Notes: generated from the sequence alone by a model not told the origin. Counted from the first letter of the stretch, positions 7,282 through 14,855 are shown. The stretch: 26,644 nt of DNA from CAZFQD01 sp964520885 (GCA_964520885.1 CAZFQD010000016.1:1-26644); one strand, 5' to 3'. Translations and numbers: made by a program.

Positions 7282-7653
7282 ATGCGTGTTGCAATAATTG
7301 GGTCAAGAAGTGCTATTAATAGTGATTATAAAATTTTAAAAAAATACATTCCTGCAAACACATCTGAAATTGTAAGTGGTGGAGCAAAAGGAATTGATAG
7401 TTTAGCCAAGAGGTATGCTTTAGAGAATTCATTAATGTATAAAGAGTTTTTGCCAAATTATGAGGACCAAAGTTTAAATGATAAAAAAATGGCACCACTT
7501 ATAAGAAACAAACTAATTGTTGATTATTCTGATTTTGTTTTAGCTTTTTGGGATGGGATTTCAAGAGGAACAGCTTATACTATTGATTATTGTATTAGAA
7601 AATACAAACCTGTTAGAGTCTATATTTTGAGTAAGGAAAGAGAGAAAGTTTGA
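7282..7653 (+). CDS. SLOG / DUF2493-like small Rossmann protein
   Basis: This 123-residue protein starts M-R-V-A-I-I-G-S-R, a nucleotide-binding beta strand and loop. S-G-G-A-K-G-I-D (about 32-39) follows, then a strand F-V-L-A-F-W-D-G near 86-93 and S-R-G-T near 95-98. This G-S-R...S-G-G-A-x-G-x-D...W-D-G-x-S-x-G-T pattern belongs to the SLOG superfamily (DprA/LOG/DUF2493 group), whose members bind nucleotides or nucleotide-derived ligands. The specific ligand here is unknown. I chose ATG 7282 because GGATGG precedes it; the frame also has an ATG at 7270 inside that site. The gene has its own promoter. Its stop codon lies in the left edge of the palindromic repeat at 7648, so the 3' end may have been reshaped by that element. 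Confidence 0.75.
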   Translation: MRVAIIGSRSAINSDYKILKKYIPANTSEIVSGGAKGIDSLAKRYALENSLMYKEFLPNYEDQSLNDKKMAPLIRNKLIVDYSDFVLAFWDGISRGTAYTIDYCIRKYKPVRVYILSKEREKV

Positions 7654-7802
7654 AAAAGATAAGCAGCACATTTGGTCGTTGTCGGCTCAAAAACACACTC
7701 AACATATATTAAATATGCCATCGTGCGTTTTCTCACCTTACGCCTACAACTGCACTACTTCTCTTTTCCAAACAGTTTTGTGCCTCAAAGGAAGGAAAAT
7801 GG
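7648..7802 (+). repeat. Palindromic dispersed repeat, copy A
   Basis: The first 126 bases (7648-7773) form one long imperfect palindrome: the left arm GTTTGAAAAAGATAAGCAGC matches the reverse complement of the right arm ending CTCTTTTCCAAAC. The centre is CATATATTAAATATG. A second copy lies in inverted orientation at 19570-19723. Identical blocks in the same order are ATAAGCAGCACA, GTCGTTGTCGG, CATATATTAAATATGC, GCACTACTTCT and TTTGTGCCTCAA, and similarity runs on to AATGG. The sequence between blocks differs, partly in paired positions, so the fold rather than the sequence seems kept. It could be a MITE-like element or a structured RNA. Confidence 0.8.
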
Positions 7803-7810
7803 TCATAATT

Positions 7811-7855
7811 ATGAAAATTTCAACGAAAGGGAAATATGCAATTGAAACTAATTAG
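7811..7855 (+). pseudogene. Possible remnant of an Rrf2/CymR-type regulator gene
   Basis: An ATG frame here reads MKISTKGKYAIETN and then stops. The first ten or so residues match the start of Rrf2-family winged-helix regulators (M-K-I-S-T-K-G-R-Y-A/G-L), including CymR, which represses sulfur-uptake and cysteine genes in Firmicutes. The match ends at the edge of the 54 nt palindrome beginning at 7849. The next intact gene is an O-acetylhomoserine sulfhydrylase, a typical CymR-regulon function. I infer a regulator gene truncated by insertion or deletion. A short leader peptide, or chance, are alternatives. AAAGGAAGG lies 15 bases upstream. Confidence 0.45.
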
Positions 7856-7902
7856 ACCTTACTGAACAACTCACAAGTGAGTTATTCAGTAAGCCCTAAT
7901 TA
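7849..7902. repeat. 54 nt near-perfect palindrome upstream of the sulfhydrylase gene
   Basis: Three nested stems share one axis: TAATTAG/CTAATTA (7849-7855 with 7896-7902), CTTACTGAA/TTCAGTAAG (7858-7866 with 7885-7893) and AACTCAC/GTGAGTT (7868-7874 with 7877-7883), separated only by small mismatches. No T-run follows on either side. A TATAAT at 7908-7913 lies just downstream; 17 bases before it is TTCAGT (7885-7890), inside the right arm. The palindrome could therefore be an operator over a weak promoter, or a miniature inserted element. Confidence 0.7.
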
Positions 7903-7955
7903 TTGAATATAATGCATTTATCTTTAAAAAAAAAAATAATTTGGAGGAAAAAAAT

Positions 7956-9245
7956 ATGTCAGAAAAAAAATTAAGATTTGAAACATTACAAGTCCACGCA
8001 GGTCAAAAACCAGACCCAACAACAGGTTCAAGAGCAGTACCCATTTATCAAACCACATCATATGTATTTAATAGTACCGAACATGCAGAAGATTTATTTG
8101 CTTTAAAAGAAAGTGGAAACATTTATACAAGAATTATGAACCCAACCACAGATGTATTGGAACAAAGAATAGCAGTGCTTGAAGGGGGAAAAGCGGCATT
8201 AGCAGTTGCCTCAGGTGCGGCTGCAATAACTTATTCTATACTTAACATTGCAAGTGCAGGGGATGAAATTGTTTCAGCTTCAACCCTTTACGGCGGCACA
8301 TACAATCTTTTTTCAACCACACTTCCACGATTGGGTATTAAAACAATCTTTGTTGACCCTGATAATACTGATAATTTTGCAAAAGCAATTACAGAAAAAA
8401 CAAAGGCTTTATACATTGAATCAATTGGAAATCCGTCAACAAATTTAATTGATATTGAAAAGGTTGCTAATATAGCACATAAAAATGGCATTCCTTTAAT
8501 TATTGATAATACCTTTGGAACTCCTTACTTAATTAGACCAATTGAATTTGGTGCCGATATAGTAGTTCACAGTGCAACAAAATTTATAGGCGGACATGGA
8601 ACATCTATTGGTGGACTAATTGTAGACGCAGGCAATTTTGATTGGGGAAAGAGTGGAAAGTTCCCGGGCTTTACAGAGTCGGACAGTAGTTATCACGGCA
8701 TTAGATATTGGCAGGATATTGGTAACATAGCCTTTATAATTAAGGCAAGAGTGCAATTATTAAGAGATACAGGTGCTTGCCTTAGTCCGTTTAATTCTTT
8801 CTTGTTGCTTCAAGGATTGGAAACATTATCTTTACGAATAGAAAGACATATAAGCAATGCAGAGAAAATTGCAAAGTATTTATTTACAAATAAAAAAGTT
8901 AAATGGATAAATTATCCCACATTACCAAACAGCAAATACAATGAACTTGCAAAAAAATATTTTCCTAAGGGTGTTGGCTCAATATTTACATTTGGAATTA
9001 AAGGTGGAGAGAAGGAAGCTAGAAAGTTTATTGATAGTTTAGAAATATTTTCTCATCTTGCTAATGTTGCCGATGCTAAATCTTTAGTTATTCATCCTGC
9101 TTCTACTACCCATCAGCAGTTATCAGATGAACAACAAAAAGGTGCAGGAGTTACAAAAGATTTAATTAGATTATCAATAGGTATTGAAAATGTAGACGAT
9201 TTAATTGATGATATTGAACAAGCACTTATAAAAGCAACAAAATAA
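7956..9245 (+). CDS. metY: O-acetylhomoserine sulfhydrylase (PLP enzyme)
   Basis: The enzyme joins sulfide to O-acetyl-L-homoserine to make homocysteine, the direct-sulfhydrylation route to methionine. The 429-residue length fits the O-acetylhomoserine branch of the Cys/Met PLP family (cystathionine synthases are nearer 380-400). Visible landmarks are Y57-T-R (phosphate-binding Tyr and Arg from the neighbouring subunit), the G-G-x-A-A-L-A-V-A-S-G segment (77-87), D184 in I-I-D-N-T-F, and the Schiff-base lysine K209 in S-A-T-K-F-I-G-G-H-G. ATG 7956 follows TTGGAGG directly; a TTG inside that site is not the start. The gene stands alone with its own terminator. No SAM riboswitch or T-box was seen in the leader. 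An annotation as cystathionine gamma-synthase-like is less likely. Confidence 0.93.
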   Translation: MSEKKLRFETLQVHAGQKPDPTTGSRAVPIYQTTSYVFNSTEHAEDLFALKESGNIYTRIMNPTTDVLEQRIAVLEGGKAALAVASGAAAITYSILNIASAGDEIVSASTLYGGTYNLFSTTLPRLGIKTIFVDPDNTDNFAKAITEKTKALYIESIGNPSTNLIDIEKVANIAHKNGIPLIIDNTFGTPYLIRPIEFGADIVVHSATKFIGGHGTSIGGLIVDAGNFDWGKSGKFPGFTESDSSYHGIRYWQDIGNIAFIIKARVQLLRDTGACLSPFNSFLLLQGLETLSLRIERHISNAEKIAKYLFTNKKVKWINYPTLPNSKYNELAKKYFPKGVGSIFTFGIKGGEKEARKFIDSLEIFSHLANVADAKSLVIHPASTTHQQLSDEQQKGAGVTKDLIRLSIGIENVDDLIDDIEQALIKATK

Positions 9246-9256
9246 ATTATTAATTT

Positions 9257-9283
9257 AAAAAATCGCCGAAAGGCGATTTTTTT
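9257..9283 (+). terminator. Intrinsic terminator after the sulfhydrylase gene
   Basis: AAAAAATCGCC (9257-9267), GAAA tetraloop, GGCGATTTTTTT (9272-9283). This is a compact hairpin with T-run starting 11 bases after the stop codon. The A-run opposite the T-run means it may also work on the other strand. Confidence 0.93.
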
Positions 9284-9352
9284 GCGTTAAATTATGGTAT
9301 TTTTCTAAAATTAGTTATATAATATAAAAAAAGATTTGTGGAGGAATGCAAT

Positions 9353-10078
9353 ATGATTACCATTAAAAATGTCAACAAAAGCTATGACAAAAAGGTCAAA
9401 GCAGTTGATAACGCAAATTTAGAAATTAGGCAAGGCGAAATATTTGGCTTTTTAGGTCCTAATGGTGCTGGTAAAACAACAACTATTAAATTGTTAACAG
9501 GAATTTTAATTCCTGATAGTGGAGAAATTACAATTAATGGAGTGGATATATCAAAAGAACCATTAAAAGCAAAACGCCAATTTGGCTATGTTCCTGATGA
9601 CCCTAATGTTTTTCTGCGATTAAAGGGAATTGAATATCTTAAATTTATGGCTGATATTTATGGTGTTGAGCCATCAATAAGAGTAGAACAAGTTGAAAAA
9701 TTGGCAAAAGCACTTGAAATGGATACTGCTTTAAATGATAAAATTCAAAGTTATTCTCACGGAATGAGACAAAAGATTGTATTAATGGGTGCTTTACTTC
9801 ATAACCCTGCTGTTTGGATTTTAGATGAGCCTATGACAGGGCTTGACCCAAAATCAGCATTTGCATTAAAAGAGATGATGAGAGAGCAAACAAACAGTGG
9901 CAAAACCGTGTTTTTTTCAACTCATGTGCTTGAAGTTGCCGAAAAAATTTGTGATAGATTAGCAATAATTAATAAAGGTAAAATCTTATTTTGTGGCACA
10001 CTCTCTGAAATGAAAGAACAAATGAAGGAAAATTCTTCTCTTGAAAAAATGTTTTTGGAGTTAGTCGAAGAAAACTGA
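9353..10078 (+). CDS. ABC transporter ATP-binding protein, export type
   Basis: This 241-residue cytoplasmic ATPase presumably powers the membrane protein encoded just downstream. Motifs: Walker A G35-PNGAGKTT (35-43), signature Y-S-H-G-M-R-Q-K (134-141), Walker B W-I-L-D-E-P (155-160) and H-loop H191 in F-S-T-H-V. The G-F-L-G-P-N-G-A-G-K-T-T form, the D-E-P-M-T-G-L-D-P D-loop and the short C-terminus are those of the CcmA/NatA-type ATPases that pair with ABC-2 permeases, so export or lipid/peptide handling is more likely than uptake. ATG 9353 is preceded by GTGGAGG; that GTG (9338) is not the start. A TATAAT at 9318-9323 lies upstream, with only a weak -35 (TGGTAT). Confidence 0.9.
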   Translation: MITIKNVNKSYDKKVKAVDNANLEIRQGEIFGFLGPNGAGKTTTIKLLTGILIPDSGEITINGVDISKEPLKAKRQFGYVPDDPNVFLRLKGIEYLKFMADIYGVEPSIRVEQVEKLAKALEMDTALNDKIQSYSHGMRQKIVLMGALLHNPAVWILDEPMTGLDPKSAFALKEMMREQTNSGKTVFFSTHVLEVAEKICDRLAIINKGKILFCGTLSEMKEQMKENSSLEKMFLELVEEN

Positions 10079-10081
10079 AAC

Positions 10082-10116
10082 CAAGTAACAAGTAACAAGT
10101 AACAAGTAACAAGTAA
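10082..10116 (+). repeat. Seven-base tandem repeat (CAAGTAA)5
   Basis: Five exact head-to-tail copies of CAAGTAA fill the gap directly after the ATPase stop codon and end about 20 bases before the permease ribosome binding site. Short exact repeats of this kind gain and lose units by slippage, so the distance between the two cistrons may vary between strains. No coding frame crosses the repeat. Confidence 0.9.
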
Positions 10117-10146
10117 TATTTTTCACTTTCAAAAGGGGGTTAAATT

Positions 10147-11835
10147 ATGTCATCAATTAAACGAATGCTTTTGCTTGCAAAAACAATAACAAGAACTACT
10201 GATTTCGGAATATCATTTGGAAGAAAGAAAAAAGACTTAAACAAAAAAGGAACAAACATTGTCGGAATAATTATTTTAGGATTAGTTTTTCTTTATTTTG
10301 CAGGTATTATTTTATTTATATCAGTTAAATTTTTTGATTTTTTAAAGTTATTTGGAATGCAATCGGCAATGTTAGGATATTCAGCATCACTTTTTTCATT
10401 TATAATTTTCTTTTTTGGGATATTTTATATTATAAGTGTCTTTTATTTTACAAGTGATATAGAGCATTTATTATCACTGCCTTTTAATGCATGGGAAATC
10501 ATCGGGGGCAAATTTCTTTCAGTAATAATATATGAGTATATAACTACTTCATTAGTGTTAATCCCTTTCTTCGTCTATGGCTTTTTAAATGGAGAGGGAA
10601 TACTATTTTATCTTTATTCAATTGTTATAATGCTTTTATTACCAATAATACCTCTTGCACTAACTGCTGTAATAATTATGCCAATTATGCGTTTTGTAAA
10701 GTTTGCTCGAAACAAGGATTTATTTAATATGATTTCGGGTGTATTAGTAATGGCGATAGCATTATCATTTAATTTTTATTTTCAAAGTATGTTTACAAAT
10801 GAAACTGATTTAGGTAATGTAGTTAATGCAGGAGGAGAAAAACTCGTGCAAATTACTTCTGCAATTTTCCCTGGAACTGTTTTTGCTGGGCAGAGTTTAG
10901 CATCAGCATCAAATATAAATGGATTAATATATATTGTTCTTTTATTTTTAGCTTGTGTTATAGCTTTTTCTTTGGTTTTACTATTGGCAAACTTTTTATA
11001 TTTAAAAGCGGCAACTGCAGTTTCTTCTTCAAATGCCTCACATAAAAAGTTAAATAAAATGAATTTAGCTAAAAATTTCGTTAGCACTCCTTCCTTTTTT
11101 ACTTATATGAAAAAGGACATTTTAATATTAATTAGAACACCAATTTTCTTTATGAATAATGTTTTATTAAATTTTATTTGGCCAATTGTTATATTTATAG
11201 CAATGTATAGGATTACACAAAGTCAGGAGCAAGGCAACATTCAACTTTTAATTAAAAGCATAAATTTTTCGGATTTTGATAGCTTAGGGAAAATATTTTT
11301 TATTATTTTTGCAGTATCAATTTTCATAGGTGGAATGAATGGAATTACTTCAAGTGCATTGTCAAGAGAGGGAAATTGTTTTAATATTATGAAATTTATT
11401 CCAATGTCATATTTTAAACAAATAATTGCTAAAATTAGTGTTGGTTTTATGTTTAGTTTTATTTGTATAATTATAGGTTTGGGAGTTGTATGCTATTTTA
11501 CTCAACCACCAATTTGGATTATTGTTTTGTCAATAATAATTTGTATTCCCGCTTTGATTTTTACTAATTTATGCGGAATAATTTTTGAACTTTTTTGGCC
11601 GAAATTACACTGGGATAATGAACAAAAAGCAGTTAAGCAAAACTTAAATGTAGTATTAGGAATGTTTTTGCCAATTGGTTTAGCTATTCCAATAGTAATA
11701 TTTGGATTTTTAGTTCCAATGAATTTTTATCTTTCGTATTTCTTATTGCTTGCGGTTGGGTGCATTTTAGATGTAATTGTAATTGTTATTTTAAAAACCA
11801 TTGTGCCAATGAGGATGAGAAATATAGTATATTAA
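10147..11835 (+). CDS. ABC-2-type exporter permease subunit, 12 predicted helices
   Basis: This 562-residue integral membrane protein has about 12 hydrophobic segments (near residues 38-60, 75-100, 125-148, 150-178, 192-213, 257-285, 335-355, 378-397, 427-450, 457-485, 500-522 and 526-553). They fall in two halves, separated by a polar stretch rich in Ser, Asn and Lys (about 290-325). The size and the repeated phrases L-L-S-L-P-F (first half) and M-K-F-I-P-M (second half) suggest the large putative ABC exporter permeases of Firmicutes, probably a duplicated ABC-2 fold. Substrate is unknown. It follows the ATPase gene by 68 bp and has its own AAAAGGGGG ribosome binding site, so the two form an operon. 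Confidence 0.8.
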   Translation: MSSIKRMLLLAKTITRTTDFGISFGRKKKDLNKKGTNIVGIIILGLVFLYFAGIILFISVKFFDFLKLFGMQSAMLGYSASLFSFIIFFFGIFYIISVFYFTSDIEHLLSLPFNAWEIIGGKFLSVIIYEYITTSLVLIPFFVYGFLNGEGILFYLYSIVIMLLLPIIPLALTAVIIMPIMRFVKFARNKDLFNMISGVLVMAIALSFNFYFQSMFTNETDLGNVVNAGGEKLVQITSAIFPGTVFAGQSLASASNINGLIYIVLLFLACVIAFSLVLLLANFLYLKAATAVSSSNASHKKLNKMNLAKNFVSTPSFFTYMKKDILILIRTPIFFMNNVLLNFIWPIVIFIAMYRITQSQEQGNIQLLIKSINFSDFDSLGKIFFIIFAVSIFIGGMNGITSSALSREGNCFNIMKFIPMSYFKQIIAKISVGFMFSFICIIIGLGVVCYFTQPPIWIIVLSIIICIPALIFTNLCGIIFELFWPKLHWDNEQKAVKQNLNVVLGMFLPIGLAIPIVIFGFLVPMNFYLSYFLLLAVGCILDVIVIVILKTIVPMRMRNIVY

Positions 11836-11908
11836 TTTCAGATAAATAACTATTCTCAAATAAAGTTTTCTAAAATCCGCAGAAAGTGTTTTAAAGAGGT
11901 GAATATTG

Positions 11909-12499
11909 ATGGATTATAAAGCATTGTTGGATTTTTTCAATAAACTTGACAGGGCATATTTTATTGATAATGAAAATAAAGAATGGGCTCATCTTAATCA
12001 AGCTCTGCCTATCGGATACGAACAGACCATCTCACAGCCAAGCCTTGTGCTGGAGATGACTTGTCGGCTCGCTCCCGAAAAAAGCAGCAAAGTGCTTGAA
12101 ATCGGAACAGGCTCCGGTTATCAGACAGCACTGCTTGCTGAGTTTTCTGAAATGGTGTACACAATTGAGAGAATTCCTGAACTCGCTAAAAAAGCAAAGA
12201 AAAAACTAAAAACACTTGGTTACTCCAATATCATCTATAAAACGGGAGATGGCAGTGAAGGCTGGCAAGAAAATGGACCGTATGACAGAATCATTTCAAC
12301 GGCCGCGGCCGGAAATATACCGCAGGAACTTATTTTTCAGTTAAAACCGGAAGGCAGGATGGTCATCCCCGTTGGACCGCAAAGTCTTCAAGAACTACTG
12401 CTGATTACAAAAGATTTAAACGGACAGGTACATACTGTGCCTTTGGAAAAGGTAATATTTGTGGAACTCAAAGGTAAATACGGTTGGAAAGGTGTCTGA
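11909..12499 (+). CDS. pcm: Protein-L-isoaspartate O-methyltransferase family
   Basis: This SAM-dependent enzyme methylates isoaspartyl residues in aged proteins to start their repair. The 196-residue product has the acceptor motif G-Y-E-Q-T-I-S-Q-P (36-44), methyltransferase motif I V-L-E-I-G-T-G-S-G-Y-Q (62-72), an acidic residue after the second strand (Y-T-I-E-R, E87), and late motifs Y-D-R-I-I-S-T-A-A-A and K-P-E-G-R-M-V-I-P-V-G. ATG 11909 follows AGAGGTG. Base composition is odd: from about 12001 the gene is much richer in G+C than its neighbours (32 of the 60 bases in 12061-12120 by hand count), with codons such as CTG, GGC and CCG, while the first 30 codons match the AT-rich surroundings. 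This points to transfer, possibly with a recombination join near 12000. A related methyltransferase of different substrate cannot be excluded. Confidence 0.88.
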   Translation: MDYKALLDFFNKLDRAYFIDNENKEWAHLNQALPIGYEQTISQPSLVLEMTCRLAPEKSSKVLEIGTGSGYQTALLAEFSEMVYTIERIPELAKKAKKKLKTLGYSNIIYKTGDGSEGWQENGPYDRIISTAAAGNIPQELIFQLKPEGRMVIPVGPQSLQELLLITKDLNGQVHTVPLEKVIFVELKGKYGWKGV

Positions 12500-12503
12500 A
12501 GAA

Positions 12504-12532
12504 TTGACAAACTTCTTAAAATAAGATAAGAT
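12504..12532 (+). promoter_or_regulatory. Predicted promoter upstream of the mini-ORF and tex
   Basis: TTGACA (12504-12509), 17-base spacer, TAAGAT (12527-12532). The -35 is a perfect match and the -10 a five-of-six match. It lies just after the methyltransferase gene and would drive the small Cys-rich frame and tex. Confidence 0.65.
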
Positions 12533-12568
12533 TTGAAAAAGAATTAATAAAAATCGGTGTTGTTATAA

Positions 12569-12679
12569 TTGAATATATTTGAAAACTTAAAAATAAAATG
12601 TCTTGAATGTAATAAAGGTTGCTTTGGAAATATTCATAAAGGCATATCTATAAAATGCGTTAAAGGTCAGATTATTTAG
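12569..12679 (+). CDS. Possible Cys-rich mini-protein, Com-like zinc finger
   Basis: A TTG frame of 36 residues, with GGTGTTG eight or so bases upstream, has Cys at positions 11, 14, 18 and 30 in the pattern I-K-C-L-E-C-N-K-G ... I-S-I-K-C-V-K-G. This resembles the phage Mu Com type zinc finger (K/R-C-x-x-C-x-K ... I-x-I-K-C-x-x-C), but the second Cys of the last pair is replaced by Gly, so it may be degenerate. It lies between a strong promoter and tex, and ends 22 bases before the tex start. Weak start codon and short length keep confidence low. Confidence 0.35.
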   Translation: MNIFENLKIKCLECNKGCFGNIHKGISIKCVKGQII

Positions 12680-12701
12680 TGTTGAAAGGTTGTAATATAA
12701 A

Positions 12702-14855
12702 ATGGATATTTTAGGAACATTACAAAAGGAATTTAATTTAAAGATGGTTCAAGTTGAAAGCACAGTTAAACTAATTGATGAGGGGAATACTATTCCCTTT
12801 ATTGCCCGTTACAGAAAAGAGGTTACAGGCTCTTTAGATGACAATGTTTTAAGAGATTTAAACGATAGATTAAGTTATCTAAAAAATTTAGAAAAAAGAA
12901 GAAACGAAGTCATTTCATCTATTGAAGAGCAGGGTTTGATGACAGACGAGATTAGAACAGCATTAGATAAGTGTGTAACCTTAACCGAAATTGAGGATAT
13001 TTACAGACCATTTAAGCCAAAGAAAAGAACAAGGGCAACCATAGCAAAGGAAAGAGGATTAGAGCCACTTGCAATATTGTTTTATGAACAAAAGGAAATG
13101 GAGAAATCTCCGCAAGAGTTAGCAGAACCTTTTATAAATGCTGAAAAAGAAGTAAATACTGCCCAAGATGCAATAAATGGAGCAAGCGATATTATTGCAG
13201 AAATTATTTCAGATAATGCGGAATATCGAAAACTAATTCGTGAGAAGACATTTTTATCAGCAACTTTGATTTCAAAGGGAATAAAGCCTGAAGAAAGTGT
13301 TTATTCACTTTATTATGAATACGAGGAAATGCTAAAAAATATGGCACCTCATAGAATTTTAGCAATTAACAGGGGAGAAAACGAGGAGTTTTTAAGTGTT
13401 TCAATTAATTGTGACCAAGGGGAGATAGTTTCATATTTAAAAAGCAAGGTTATTACTAATGATTTGAGTACAGTTGTAAATGTTATAGAGGGTGCAATAG
13501 TAGATGCATATAAACGATTAATTGCCCCTTCTATTGAAAGAGAATTAAGAAACGATTTAACCGATAAGGCTTCAGACCAAGCAATTAGAATATTTGCACT
13601 AAATTTGAAAAATCTATTATTACAGCCACCCTTAAAGGGAAAGACAGTTTTGGGACTTGACCCTGCATATAGAACAGGCTGTAAAATAGCAGTGGTTGAC
13701 GAAACAGGCAAGGTTCTTGATACTACAGTCATATATCCAACTCCACCTCAAAGCAAAGTTGAGGAAGCTAAGGAAACATTAAAAAAATTGATAAAAAAAC
13801 ATAAGGTAGAAATTATTTCAATAGGTAATGGAACGGCTTCAAAGGAAAGCGAAATATTTGTTGTTAGTTTAATAAAAGAATTAAAAACAAAGGTTTCTTA
13901 TATAGTTGTTTCAGAAAGCGGAGCATCTGTTTATTCGGCTTCAAAATTGGCATCAGAAGAATTTCCACAATTTGATGTTTCAATAAGAAGTGCAGTTTCA
14001 ATAGCAAGAAGATTGCAAGACCCTCTTGCAGAATTGGTGAAAATAGACCCAAAGGCTATTGGAGTTGGGCAGTATCAACACGATATGAAACCGTCAAAGT
14101 TATCAGAGAGTTTAGGTGGAGTAGTTGAAAATTGTGTTAATAGTGTTGGAGTTGATGTTAATACCGCTTCTCATTCTCTTTTGTCCTATGTTGCAGGAAT
14201 AAATTCATCTGTTGCTAAGAATATTGTAAAGTTCAGAGAAAATAACGGGAAATTTATGAGTAGAAAAGAGTTTTTAAAGGTTTCAAAACTTGGCGAAAAG
14301 GCTTTTTTGCAATGTGCAGGTTTTTTGCGAATACCTGAATCAAATAATATACTTGATAGGACAGCAGTTCATCCCGAATCTTATTTTGCCGCGGAAAAAC
14401 TTTTAGATTTAATTGGAACAACTAATAATATTAATGAACAAGACGAAAAATTGAGCAGTGCAATAAATGAACTTGGAATAGAAAATGTTGCACAATTAGC
14501 CGGAGTTGGAGTTCCTACTTTAACTGATATAATTGAAGAACTAAAAAAACCTGGCAGAGATATAAGAGATGAACTTGAGAAACCAGAGTTAAGAAGTGAT
14601 ATTTTAGATATGAAAGACTTAAAAGAGGGTATGGTATTAAAAGGAGTTGTCAGAAATGTAATTGATTTTGGTGCTTTTGTTGATATAGGAGTTCATCAAG
14701 ATGGGTTAGTTCATATTTCTGAAATGGCAAATAAGTTTATTAAACACCCTACAGAAGTGGTTTCTATTGGAGATAATATTAAGGTTAGAGTGCTTTCTAT
14801 TGATACTAATAAGAAAAGGATATCATTATCAATGAAGGAAATCCCATTAATTTAG
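12702..14855 (+). CDS. tex: Tex-family RNA-binding transcription accessory protein
   Basis: Tex is a cytoplasmic nucleic-acid-binding protein related to eukaryotic Spt6, thought to act on transcription or RNA turnover. The 717-residue length is typical. Domains in order: an N-terminal helical part with I-P-F-I-A-R-Y-R-K-E-V-T-G (28-40), a YqgF/RNase H-like domain starting at G-L-D-P-A-Y-R-T-G (about 320), helix-hairpin-helix repeats (A-G-I-N-S-S-V-A-K-N-I-V, and K-L-G-E-K-A-F-L-Q-C-A-G-F-L-R), and a C-terminal S1 domain (about 645-715: G-M-V-L-K-G-V-V-R-N-V-I-D-F-G-A-F-V-D-I-G). GAAAGGTTG precedes the ATG. It appears to be monocistronic apart from the mini-frame before it. Confidence 0.96.
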   Translation: MDILGTLQKEFNLKMVQVESTVKLIDEGNTIPFIARYRKEVTGSLDDNVLRDLNDRLSYLKNLEKRRNEVISSIEEQGLMTDEIRTALDKCVTLTEIEDIYRPFKPKKRTRATIAKERGLEPLAILFYEQKEMEKSPQELAEPFINAEKEVNTAQDAINGASDIIAEIISDNAEYRKLIREKTFLSATLISKGIKPEESVYSLYYEYEEMLKNMAPHRILAINRGENEEFLSVSINCDQGEIVSYLKSKVITNDLSTVVNVIEGAIVDAYKRLIAPSIERELRNDLTDKASDQAIRIFALNLKNLLLQPPLKGKTVLGLDPAYRTGCKIAVVDETGKVLDTTVIYPTPPQSKVEEAKETLKKLIKKHKVEIISIGNGTASKESEIFVVSLIKELKTKVSYIVVSESGASVYSASKLASEEFPQFDVSIRSAVSIARRLQDPLAELVKIDPKAIGVGQYQHDMKPSKLSESLGGVVENCVNSVGVDVNTASHSLLSYVAGINSSVAKNIVKFRENNGKFMSRKEFLKVSKLGEKAFLQCAGFLRIPESNNILDRTAVHPESYFAAEKLLDLIGTTNNINEQDEKLSSAINELGIENVAQLAGVGVPTLTDIIEELKKPGRDIRDELEKPELRSDILDMKDLKEGMVLKGVVRNVIDFGAFVDIGVHQDGLVHISEMANKFIKHPTEVVSIGDNIKVRVLSIDTNKKRISLSMKEIPLI

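Noticed and set aside
7654..7955. SAM riboswitch or T-box leader for the sulfhydrylase gene
   Set aside because: No SAM-I core, no T-box GGTGG motif and no leader terminator/antiterminator pair could be found; the palindromes explain the structure seen.
10082..10116. CRISPR-like array
   Set aside because: The repeat is seven bases with no spacers, a simple tandem repeat.
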